Positions 27,040 through 34,802 of a stretch of 64,000 nucleotides of DNA are shown here, piece after piece; the stretch's first letter is position 1, and every line of letters begins with the position of its first letter. The DNA comes from Nonomuraea typhae (GTDB lineage: Bacteria > Actinomycetota > Actinomycetes > Streptosporangiales > Streptosporangiaceae). Under the pieces are notes generated by a model that saw only the letters and a program-made list of their open reading frames with translations, was not told where the DNA came from and made no database searches. Location: NCBI RefSeq assembly GCF_009760925.1, contig NZ_VRLV01000003.1:186001-250000 (forward strand). Reading direction: 5' to 3'. The position numbers were made by a program, and so were the translations under genes.

Positions 27040-30000
27040 GTGGAGGGGACGCAGGTGAACGTCGGCGGCGACCTCAGCGGGATAGCCGTCGTCGGCGACA
27101 ACAACTTCATCAGGTACTACGTCGGCAGCCCGTCCGCCCTGGCGGATGAAGGCGAGCCGCCGAAGGTCGTCCTGCGCGAGCGGCCCGATCCGCGCTGGCG
27201 GCCGATGCCCGCCGCGGGCCTGGTCGGCCGCGAGGTGGAGCTGGGCATCGTGCGGCGCTGGCTGCGTGAGCCCGCCGCCTCGGTGCAGGTGTACGGCGTG
27301 CCGGGCGTCGGCAAGTCGGCACTGCTGAGCAAGATCGCCACCGACTGGCAGGATGCCGGGGAGCCGGTGGTGTACGTGCAGGACGCCAGCGAATCAGTCG
27401 ACGACCTGCTTCAGCGGCTCTTCACGATTTTCTACGATAATCCGGACTATCAGCCGACTCGTGAGCGGTTGCGGCAGTTCATGGGGGCGGTGCGGGCTCT
27501 CATCGTGATCGACGGCTTCGAAGGCCCGGCCGAGCACCTGGCCGCATTGATCAGCGCCACCCCCGCAGCCACCCTGCTGGTCGGCTCTACCAGCAGGAGC
27601 ATGCCTTCCGGCGGGTACGCGCTGGAGTTGCGCGGGCTCCCCGAGGACGCGGCGGCGGCGTTCCTCACCGGTCAGCTCGCGGCCCTCCAGCCCGGCCGTC
27701 CGGGCGCCGCCCCCGGCCCGGTCCCGAGCGAGACCCTGAGCGGGATCCCGAACGAGACCCAGAGCGAGATTCCGAGCGGGGTTCCGGGCGGGGCTCCGGG
27801 CGAGGGCTTGAGCGGGGCTCCGGGCGGGGCTCCATGCGGCCGGGTTCCGGGCGAGGGCTTGAGCGAGCAGGAGCATGCGGCGGTGCATGAGCTCTGCCGG
27901 CTCACCGGCGGCCACCCCCGCGCCCTGCTGCAGGCCGCCGTCGCGATGTCCCGCACCGGCATCCTGGCCGTGGCGACCGCCCCCCAGACGATCGCCGACG
28001 GCTTGGTGGCCGCGCTCGACACCCGGGCACGGTCGATCTGGCAGGTGCTCACCGCGATGCCGGGCACCTGGTTCTCCCCCGCCGTCGTGGCCGTCTTGGC
28101 GCAGGCGGAGCACGTCGACGCCGCCGTCGCGGGCCTGCGCGGGTCGGCGCTGGCCGACGTCTCGGCGGGCGGCCGGCTCCGGGCGGCCGGGACCCCGCCC
28201 GTCCCGGTGGGCGCCCCGGCCGCGACCGGGTACGCGATCCAGCTGACCGAGTGGGTGAAGAGCGCCAGGCGGGACCAGATCGCCGAGAACGCCACGGCGA
28301 TCGTGGCCGTGCTCCGGCTGGCCCTCGACCGCGGCACCGCGGAGGCGGCCTGCGTCCTGGCGCGGACGGCGGCCCCGTTCCTGGGACGCTCGCTGCGCTG
28401 GGGATCGTGGCGTCAGGTCCTGGCCCTGGGGCTGGAGGCGGCGACGCGCGCGGGCCGCCGGGATGACCTCGCCTACTTCGAGCAGGAGGAGCGGACCCGC
28501 AAGAGGGCGCTGGGCCTGCTGCTCGGTGTGCAGGCCGGAGCGGTGGGGGCGGGCGTCCTCCTGAACACGTCCCCCGCGCCGGGCAAGGGCGTCTCCGCGC
28601 TGGGCACGGCCCAGGGCGCGGTGATCGCCACGGTGACGGCCACGGTGATCATCTCCACCGCCGTGCTGGGCATGCGGATGGCGGACGCCGGGCCCGATGC
28701 CCGGCCTCAGGAGATCTCGCAGGTGGGCGCCCAGCCACCCGTGTCCCACAGCCGGCCACCCACGTCCCGCAGCCGGCCATCCGTGCCGCCCGGCCAGCCC
28801 TTCCGGCCAGGCAGCCCTCCCCCGGCGGCCCCCTACAACCCCCCGAAACATCAGGTCCCGCCCGGCCCCGACCGCCCCACGGACCGTCGCAGTCAGCAGC
28901 TCCCCGTAGACGTGGGGCCCGTCCGGCTGGTCATCTCACCGTCGTCCCCGTACGTCGGAGACGGCGGCACCGCCCGGGCATCGGGATTCGCGCCCCGGGA
29001 GGACGTCGTGTTCTCCTGGACCAGCCCCTCCACCGGCGAAGGAGGCCGGCTCGGCACCGCCCCGGCCACCGGTCGTGGCGTCGCCGAGCTGACGGACGCG
29101 ATCCCCGGCGATCTGCCGGCCGGGGCCTACACCGTCACCGCCACCGGCAGCACCTCGGGACGCAGCGCCGACGCGCGCCTCGACCTCAGGGACAAGCCGG
29201 CGCGCCCGCTCGAGCTGACCCTTTCCGAATCGGCGGTGACCACCGGAAGCCAGGTCCAGATCCGGGCGATCGGCTCCGGCTTCGACGAGGACGAGCAGGT
29301 GACCTTCACCCTCGGCGGCACCGCCCTCGGCACCGGCACCGCCCTGCGCGACGGCCGGGCCGTACTCGACTTCCAGATCCCCGCCGCTCTGACCCCCGGC
29401 TCCCACACCGTCACGGCCACCGGCGCCGGCGGCCGTCGCGCGGACGCCCGCCTGCGGGTGGAGGCCGCGAACATCGTGCTGACCCTGCCCGCGTCGAACG
29501 TGACCGCAGGAGACACGGTCCGGGCGATCGGCTCCGGCTTCGACGAGGGCGAGCAGGTGACCTTCAGCCGCGGTGGCGCCACCCTCGGCGCGAGCACCGC
29601 CCTGCGCGACGGCCGGGCCGTACTCGACTTCCAGATCTCCGCCCCCGGCACCCACGCCATCACGGTCACGGGCCGCACGCCCCAGCGCAGCGACCGGAAG
29701 CAGCTGCGGGTGGACCCGCCACCGCCCCGGATCGGCGGAGACTGGGGCGGCTACCTGCGCATCCGGTCCCTGTCGTCCGGCTACGAAGGCGAGCGCTACG
29801 GGCCCGACTTCCTCGAGCCCCGTTCGGGGTGCACCTTCCCCCACGGCGGGATCGAGCTGCGCATCGCCGGGCAGGGCCCCACCTATAGCGGACAAGTGCT
29901 CTGGGTGAAGGGCGACCGCGCGGGCACCTGCGAGTTCGCCTGGACGCCGGCCACCTTCACGCTCAACGGGCGCAGCGACCGGCTGCGCATCTGCTCGACC

Positions 30001-30057
30001 AGCCCGTTCAATGCGGCCAACACCAAGTGCGACACCTACCGCAGGGATCCGTCCTAG
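27040..30057 (+). CDS. STAND-type P-loop NTPase with membrane segments and Ig-like C-terminal repeats
   Basis: 1005 residues. It begins with a glycine-rich TQVNVGGDLSGIAVVGDNN motif found at the front of many STAND ATPases. Walker A is YGVPGVGKSALL (about 86), and VIDGFEG (about 160) is a likely Walker B region. A Gly/Pro-rich repetitive insert covers about 225-275. Two hydrophobic segments (about 488-508 and 527-547) are followed by a Pro/Ser/Arg-rich linker and two or three Ig/TIG-like beta repeats marked by IGSGFDE. GTG 27040 is chosen for its strong AGGAGAGG site; 26965 is an in-frame alternative. The following protease gene starts 27 bp downstream. Confidence 0.75.
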   Translation: MEGTQVNVGGDLSGIAVVGDNNFIRYYVGSPSALADEGEPPKVVLRERPDPRWRPMPAAGLVGREVELGIVRRWLREPAASVQVYGVPGVGKSALLSKIATDWQDAGEPVVYVQDASESVDDLLQRLFTIFYDNPDYQPTRERLRQFMGAVRALIVIDGFEGPAEHLAALISATPAATLLVGSTSRSMPSGGYALELRGLPEDAAAAFLTGQLAALQPGRPGAAPGPVPSETLSGIPNETQSEIPSGVPGGAPGEGLSGAPGGAPCGRVPGEGLSEQEHAAVHELCRLTGGHPRALLQAAVAMSRTGILAVATAPQTIADGLVAALDTRARSIWQVLTAMPGTWFSPAVVAVLAQAEHVDAAVAGLRGSALADVSAGGRLRAAGTPPVPVGAPAATGYAIQLTEWVKSARRDQIAENATAIVAVLRLALDRGTAEAACVLARTAAPFLGRSLRWGSWRQVLALGLEAATRAGRRDDLAYFEQEERTRKRALGLLLGVQAGAVGAGVLLNTSPAPGKGVSALGTAQGAVIATVTATVIISTAVLGMRMADAGPDARPQEISQVGAQPPVSHSRPPTSRSRPSVPPGQPFRPGSPPPAAPYNPPKHQVPPGPDRPTDRRSQQLPVDVGPVRLVISPSSPYVGDGGTARASGFAPREDVVFSWTSPSTGEGGRLGTAPATGRGVAELTDAIPGDLPAGAYTVTATGSTSGRSADARLDLRDKPARPLELTLSESAVTTGSQVQIRAIGSGFDEDEQVTFTLGGTALGTGTALRDGRAVLDFQIPAALTPGSHTVTATGAGGRRADARLRVEAANIVLTLPASNVTAGDTVRAIGSGFDEGEQVTFSRGGATLGASTALRDGRAVLDFQISAPGTHAITVTGRTPQRSDRKQLRVDPPPPRIGGDWGGYLRIRSLSSGYEGERYGPDFLEPRSGCTFPHGGIELRIAGQGPTYSGQVLWVKGDRAGTCEFAWTPATFTLNGRSDRLRICSTSPFNAANTKCDTYRRDPS
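27796..27865 (+). repeat. 51-bp-period direct repeat inside the STAND NTPase gene
   Basis: The 19-mer CCGGGCGAGGGCTTGAGCG occurs at 27796 and again at 27847, an exact 17-codon shift, inside a larger Gly/Pro-coding low-complexity tract (about 27715-27870). The repeat keeps the frame, so copy number could vary without breaking the protein. Confidence 0.75.
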
Positions 30058-30084
30058 CCCGCGCTCGTCTCCCCGGGGAATCTC

Positions 30085-31779
30085 ATGCCTTTGTTCCGCA
30101 GGTTACGCCCTGCTGTCGTCGTCCTGTCCGCGCTGGTGCTGGTGGTGTCGCTGCTGACGCCGGCCCATGCCTGGACCGATTTCGTCCTTCCGGCGACAGG
30201 GGCCGAGAACAACACGCTCGTCTCCGTCGCCCGCAAGCCCGGCAACCTCGACGTCTTCTGGATCCGCGCCGACGGAGCCGTCATGACCACGGTGTGGAGC
30301 GACTCCTGGCCCGCGTGGGAGACGCGGATGGTCGCTCCCGCCGGGTCGGCTCAGGCCGGCTCGTTCTCCGGCGGGCTGGCCGCGGTCGCCCGCAATCCCG
30401 ACCACCTGGACGTGTTCTGGATCCGGCCCGACTCGGGCGTCAGCACCTCGTGGTGGGACACGGCCACCCCCCAATGGGCGCTCCCGCGGTCGATCTCGCC
30501 GTCGAGAAGCGCCATGTACGGAACCCTCGCCGTCGCCGCCCGCAACCCCGACCAGCTCGACGTCTTCTGGATCACCCCCGGTCAGGCGATCGGCACCACC
30601 GCGTGGAACCCGGCCCACGACTGGCGCCAGTACTGGACGATCACCCCGAACGCCTCCGTGCACGCCCTCGGCGGCGCCCTGTCGGTGGTCTCACGCGCCC
30701 GTGACCACCTCGACCTGTTCTGGATCCGGCCTGACGGCGGTGTGTCCACCACGTGGTGGCACGCTCAAGCGAACTGGCCGTCACGTTCGATCGCGCCCGC
30801 GGGCCACGTGAAGATCGGGAGCAGCAGGGCACCGCTCCGATCCGCCCTCACCGCGATCAGCCGCCGCCCCGACCACCTCGACGTCTTCTGGATCGGCCCC
30901 GACGGCGGCATCGGCACCACCGCGTGGAACCCGCACGCCAACTGGCCCGCCCCCTGGCCGATCGCCTGGCCAGGCGCGGCCGCCCCCGGCGGCCTGTCCG
31001 CCACGAGCCGCTCCCCCGGCCAGATCGACCTCGTCTGGATCGCCCCCGACGGCCGCGTCCAGCATCTGTCCTACGACGAGCGGCTGCCCGGCGCGTGGAC
31101 CCGGCTCACCGCCGCCTCCGCCCAGCGGGCGACGCCCGGCCCGATCAGCCTCGTCGGCCGCCGCCCCGACCACCTGGACGCCTTCTACGTCCGCCCCGAC
31201 CGCAGCGTCGGCTCGGCCTGGTGGCACACCGAGCGGGTCCGCGTCCATCTCAAGCTCGTCAACCTGCCCCACCACGACATGGCCCCGATCACCAACGCGC
31301 TGAACGACGCCCGCACCGTCTTCGCGACCGCCGAGCTCGGCGTGGAACTGGGCTCCGTCGAACGCATCCAGGTCACCGGCATGGACGACGTCGACGTCCG
31401 CCCCTGCCTGGCGCGGCCCGACAACCACCAGGTCTCCACCGAGCAGGCCACCCTGGCATCCTATCGCGCCAACGCCTCGGCCACCGACGTCGTCCTGTAC
31501 GTGGTCGGCTCCATCACCCCGGCGGGCGTGGCCGGCTGCGGCAGCTACCCGGTCGGCAAGCCCAACGCCGTCATCCGGTACGACGCCAACCGCTGGACCC
31601 TCGCCCACGAACTGGGGCACGTCATAGCGCTGAGCCACGTGCCCTGTGGCGTCCCGCCGTGCAACCAGTACTTCAACCGGCTCATGTGGGACAACTTCGG
31701 GTTCCTCACCAAGCCGGTCCCCGAACTCGTCGCGGACGAGAAGACCCTTCTCTACGAGAGCCCCATGACGTTCTTCTAG
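30085..31779 (+). CDS. Secreted seven-repeat propeller protein with C-terminal metzincin-like protease
   Basis: 564 residues. Signal peptide 1-29 ends in AHA. Seven repeats of the type HLDVFWIRPDGGVSTTWW fill about residues 50-385, the number expected for a seven-bladed tectonin/fucolectin-like propeller. The C-terminal domain carries HELGHVIALSH (His508, Glu509, His512, His518), the HExxHxxxxxH zinc site of metzincins, with a possible Met-turn in RLMWDN. The usual Gly of HExxHxxGxxH is Ala here. The protein would bind a surface through the propeller and cleave protein. TTA at codon 7. Lies 27 bp after the STAND NTPase gene, so co-transcribed. Confidence 0.85.
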   Translation: MPLFRRLRPAVVVLSALVLVVSLLTPAHAWTDFVLPATGAENNTLVSVARKPGNLDVFWIRADGAVMTTVWSDSWPAWETRMVAPAGSAQAGSFSGGLAAVARNPDHLDVFWIRPDSGVSTSWWDTATPQWALPRSISPSRSAMYGTLAVAARNPDQLDVFWITPGQAIGTTAWNPAHDWRQYWTITPNASVHALGGALSVVSRARDHLDLFWIRPDGGVSTTWWHAQANWPSRSIAPAGHVKIGSSRAPLRSALTAISRRPDHLDVFWIGPDGGIGTTAWNPHANWPAPWPIAWPGAAAPGGLSATSRSPGQIDLVWIAPDGRVQHLSYDERLPGAWTRLTAASAQRATPGPISLVGRRPDHLDAFYVRPDRSVGSAWWHTERVRVHLKLVNLPHHDMAPITNALNDARTVFATAELGVELGSVERIQVTGMDDVDVRPCLARPDNHQVSTEQATLASYRANASATDVVLYVVGSITPAGVAGCGSYPVGKPNAVIRYDANRWTLAHELGHVIALSHVPCGVPPCNQYFNRLMWDNFGFLTKPVPELVADEKTLLYESPMTFF

Positions 31780-32858
31780 GCTCGCTCGGCTCCGCCGGAT
31801 CTGCCGGGCTCACTTGCCGGGCCGGCGGATTCGCCGAAGACGTCGTCGGTGAGGAAGGCGTTGACCGCTCGGACGAAGTGGCGGGGTTTGAACATGTGGA
31901 TCACGTGGTTGGCATGGATCCTCTGATATCGGGCGTGCGGTACGAGCTGCCTGATCCGGTGGGCGTCCTCGTCGTCCATCGCGCCGATCAGGCCGTGGCC
32001 CGGCAGGCGCCGCCAGTCGCCGTGCAGGACCAGCAGCGGGCACGACACGCGGGCGAGCGCGCCGGCGTGATCGAGGCCCTCGTAGAACCGGCCGTCGACG
32101 AAGGCCCGGGCGAAGTCCGGGTCGTACATCGACAGGCACTTGAGCAGCAGGCGGAGCCTGAGGGGAAAGAAGCGGAGGTCCAGCGGACGGCCGGGGTGGC
32201 GGGACTGGAACGCCTGGGCGCGACGGGACAGGAAGGAGCCGAACCAGTCCGGGACGCGTTTCTGGCGGGTTTCCGAGACCGGGAGGGTCAAGCCGCGGAA
32301 GTAGGCGGCGACATCCCGGTGCTCGGGATCGCCCAGGGTTTCCGCGAGGTGTTTCAGCCCGCCGTACACATAGCGGTCGCGGTCGCGGAAGCGGGGCAGC
32401 TCCGCGGAGAACACCGGGGCGTCCTCCAGGATCGCCGCGGCGACCCGGCCGGGGAGGTTGGCCGCGCACCACAGGGCCAGCAGGCCGCCGGAGGAGTTAC
32501 CGGACAGGACGGCCGGGGAGCCCACGACCTCGGACAGGAAGCGCGTCAGGTCCGCGCCCAGGTGCTGCCAGGAGTACTCTCCGGGGGTCCAGCTCGACTT
32601 GCCGTGCCCGCGCACGTCGAGCGCGTAGACGCGCAAGCGCCGCGACAGCGGCGCCAGCACCCGCTGGTAGCTCTCCCAGATGCCCGTCTGCGCCGGCAGC
32701 AGGACCAGCGGGGGCCCGTTGTCCGGGCCTACCACGTAGTTGATCCGCACGGTGCCGGTATCGAATCGGCGTTCGCGGAAACCTGCCGCCCGAACGGCCC
32801 TGATGCCGATATTTCCGGATAAATCCTCGTACGGGTTGTGATAGGGGTAGGTGCTCAT
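31776..32858 (-). CDS. Alpha/beta hydrolase
   Basis: 360 residues. The hydrolase fold shows VVGPDNGPPLVLLP, DVRGHGKS (about 95), the nucleophile elbow SGNSSGG (Ser near 138), VLHGDW (about 290) as the acid strand and a late His in ANHVIHM (about 330). This is the pattern of esterases and related C-C or C-O bond hydrolases; no signal peptide. The start codon overlaps the MarR stop (ATGA), so it is translated together with its likely repressor. The stop codon overlaps the convergent metalloprotease stop through a shared CTAG. Confidence 0.87.
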   Translation of the reverse strand: MSTYPYHNPYEDLSGNIGIRAVRAAGFRERRFDTGTVRINYVVGPDNGPPLVLLPAQTGIWESYQRVLAPLSRRLRVYALDVRGHGKSSWTPGEYSWQHLGADLTRFLSEVVGSPAVLSGNSSGGLLALWCAANLPGRVAAAILEDAPVFSAELPRFRDRDRYVYGGLKHLAETLGDPEHRDVAAYFRGLTLPVSETRQKRVPDWFGSFLSRRAQAFQSRHPGRPLDLRFFPLRLRLLLKCLSMYDPDFARAFVDGRFYEGLDHAGALARVSCPLLVLHGDWRRLPGHGLIGAMDDEDAHRIRQLVPHARYQRIHANHVIHMFKPRHFVRAVNAFLTDDVFGESAGPASEPGRSGGAERA

Positions 32859-33334
32859 GGACGCCCTTCCTCCGTGAGGCGGGGACCGGTGTCTTCGCGC
32901 AGGTCGGCCGAGACGAGGTCGATGAGCTCGCTCAGCGCGCCGGCCAGTGCCGCACGCCCCTCGGCGCTCATGCGTCCCAGGATGGCGGTGAACCTGTCCG
33001 CCGCACGCCGGTCCACCGTGGCCAGCATCTGCTCCGCCTCGGCGGTGAGGTGGAGCCGGATCCGCCGGCGATCGCCAGGATCGCTCACCCGGTGCAGGAG
33101 CCCGGCGCGGACCAGCCGGTTCACCAGCGCGGACGCGGCCGGAAGCCGTCGTCCGACGATCTCGGCCAGCTCCGACACCGTGGCCCCGTCGCGCCGGCGG
33201 ACCACGAGCAGGACGCGCAGCTGCGGCAGCGTGAGGTCGAGGTCCAGCCATGCGTCCGAACGCTGCAGGGCCAGCATCCGCAGCCGAGACGCCAGCCGTT
33301 CGACGTCGTGATCTCCGTCGGGTGTACGCGCCAT
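32855..33334 (-). CDS. MarR-family transcriptional regulator
   Basis: 159 residues. The winged helix lies between about 35 and 105: LTLPQLRVLLVV, ATVSELAEIVGRRLPAASALVNRLVRAGLL and the wing DPGDRRRIRLHLT. N- and C-terminal helices form the dimer. MarR proteins typically repress their own promoter and are released by small lipophilic ligands. A near-perfect inverted repeat overlaps the promoter just upstream. The operon partner is an alpha/beta hydrolase that may act on the ligand. Confidence 0.92.
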   Translation of the reverse strand: MARTPDGDHDVERLASRLRMLALQRSDAWLDLDLTLPQLRVLLVVRRRDGATVSELAEIVGRRLPAASALVNRLVRAGLLHRVSDPGDRRRIRLHLTAEAEQMLATVDRRAADRFTAILGRMSAEGRAALAGALSELIDLVSADLREDTGPRLTEEGRP

Positions 33335-33337
33335 GAT

Positions 33338-33368
33338 GCGAATAGTCTACGTCGCGTTGACTATTGGC
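33338..33368 (-). promoter_or_regulatory. Probable MarR operator overlapping the promoter
   Basis: Inverted repeat GCGAATAGTC (33338) and GACTATTGGC (33359) with one mismatch across 10-bp arms and an 11-base centre. On the minus strand TAGACT sits as a -10 about 12 bases before the MarR start codon. A dimeric MarR protein bound here would block transcription of its own operon. Confidence 0.6.
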
Positions 33369-33388
33369 GCGTGGTGCGATCCGCCGGC

Positions 33389-34264
33389 TCAGGGTGGGGC
33401 GGGCAGCTGGATCGAGGCGAGTTTGGCCGGGTCGATGATGATGTGGATGCGGGTGATCCGGCCTTCGGCCACGGTGAAGGCGATGACGGACAGAGGGGTT
33501 CCGTCGGGGCGCCAGGACATGTGGCCGGGGATGCCGTTGACCAGCACGGGCCGCTGGCGGGCGACCGTGCCGGAGAACCTGCGGGCGCCGGCGGCGACCT
33601 CGGTGGCGCCGAGGGTGACGACCAGGCCGCCGGGGGTGTCGACGGTCAGTTTCACGTCCGGGTCGAGGACGCGCAGGAGCGCTTCGAAGTCGCCGCCGAG
33701 CGCGGCGGCGCGGAAGGCGTGGACGGCCTCCCGGTGCTCGCGGCCGGGGCCCGCCGGGCGGTCCGTGGCCTGGACCTTACGGCGGGCGCGGCTGGCGATC
33801 ATCTTGGTGGCGTCGGCGGATTTGCCGAGGATGTGGCCGATTTCCCGGAACGGGACCGCGAACATGTCGTGCAGGACGAACGCCAGCCGCTCGCCGGGGC
33901 TGAGCGAGTCCAGCACCACGAGCAGGGCCAAGCCCACCGAATCGGCCAGCGCCACCTGCTCGTCCGGCGCTGGCTCGTCGGCGGCCGTCACCACGAGGCC
34001 GGCGAACTCGTGCCCGTAGCCGGTCTCAGGGCGGGCCTGGCGGGATCTCAGGAGGTCCAGGCTGATCCGGCCGACGACGGTGGTCAGCCACCCCGCCAGG
34101 TTGCCGATGCTCGCCTCGTCCTGGCGGACCAGACGCATCCAGGCTTCCTGGACCACGTCCTCGGCGTCGGCGTGCGAGCCCAGCACGCGGTAGGCCAGGG
34201 CCCGCAGCCGATCGCGCTGGGCTTCGAACGCCTCGGTCATGAGGCCGGAGGGGTGGATGGTCAC
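33389..34264 (-). CDS. ECF41-like sigma factor with SnoaL-type C-terminal domain
   Basis: 291 residues. Sigma region 2 (about 10-80, LRALAYRVLGSHADAEDVVQEAWMR) and region 4 (about 120-175, LSPGERLAFVLHDMF, PFREIGHILGKSADATKMIASRAR) are followed by a NTF2/SnoaL-like domain (about 185-290). This layout is that of ECF41 or SigJ-type factors, in which the C-terminal domain replaces a separate anti-sigma factor. It overlaps the VOC gene upstream by 4 bp, so the two are one transcription unit. ECF41 factors often control a nearby oxidoreductase-type gene; the VOC protein may be that target. Confidence 0.9.
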   Translation of the reverse strand: MTIHPSGLMTEAFEAQRDRLRALAYRVLGSHADAEDVVQEAWMRLVRQDEASIGNLAGWLTTVVGRISLDLLRSRQARPETGYGHEFAGLVVTAADEPAPDEQVALADSVGLALLVVLDSLSPGERLAFVLHDMFAVPFREIGHILGKSADATKMIASRARRKVQATDRPAGPGREHREAVHAFRAAALGGDFEALLRVLDPDVKLTVDTPGGLVVTLGATEVAAGARRFSGTVARQRPVLVNGIPGHMSWRPDGTPLSVIAFTVAEGRITRIHIIIDPAKLASIQLPAPP

Positions 34265-34662
34265 GACCGGCGCGGCTTTCGCGGCTGACGCAGCGAGACC
34301 CGGTTGCCGTCCGGGTCCACCGCCTCGATCCGGACCCCGAACGGATAGTCCACGGGCTCCCCCTCGTCGAAGGTGACGCCGCGCCCGCGCATGATCTCGA
34401 AGTCCTTGCGCAGATCATCGGATTCGAGGATCAACGGACCGGGCGCGGCAGGCCGGCCCGTGCCGCCCGGCCGGCCCGCCGCCGCCGCATGCGACCACAG
34501 CAGGATCTGCACCGGGCTGCCGGGAACCCCGACCGTGAGGAACCGCCCGTCGGGCCCCGCGTAGTCGGCCCGCTTCTCCAGGCCGAGTCCCTCGGTGTAG
34601 AACGCCAGCGCGCGGTCCTGGTCGGTGACGTAGACCGTCGTGTACATGATGGTGGTCAGCAT
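34261..34662 (-). CDS. VOC-family (glyoxalase/bleomycin-resistance fold) protein
   Basis: 133 residues, two beta-alpha-beta-beta-beta modules. MYTTVYVTDQDRALAFYTEGLG opens the fold, and a second metal-ligand region ends VDPDGNRVSLRQ. Such proteins are metal-dependent lyases, dioxygenases or small-molecule binders; which one is not clear. First gene of a two-gene unit with the ECF41-like sigma factor, whose start overlaps its stop. The insert AAAAGRPGGTGRPAAPG in the middle is an unusual Gly/Ala/Pro loop. Confidence 0.85.
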   Translation of the reverse strand: MLTTIMYTTVYVTDQDRALAFYTEGLGLEKRADYAGPDGRFLTVGVPGSPVQILLWSHAAAAGRPGGTGRPAAPGPLILESDDLRKDFEIMRGRGVTFDEGEPVDYPFGVRIEAVDPDGNRVSLRQPRKPRRS

Positions 34663-34802
34663 CCTGCTCTCTCTTCACTCGTCGGTGCGACGACCGTTCG
34701 TCTCGGTCGTCACCCCCTATGACGAGTGCCGGTGGGAGAAGGTAACAGAACGCGCGCCGGAGGCCCCTGCGCCGGTGCGCGCAGGGGCCCGGGAGATCTA
34801 TG

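Noticed and set aside
27715..27870. CRISPR-like or collagen-type repeat array
   Set aside because: The repeats are coding, imperfect and in frame within a Gly/Pro linker; there are no regular unique spacers.
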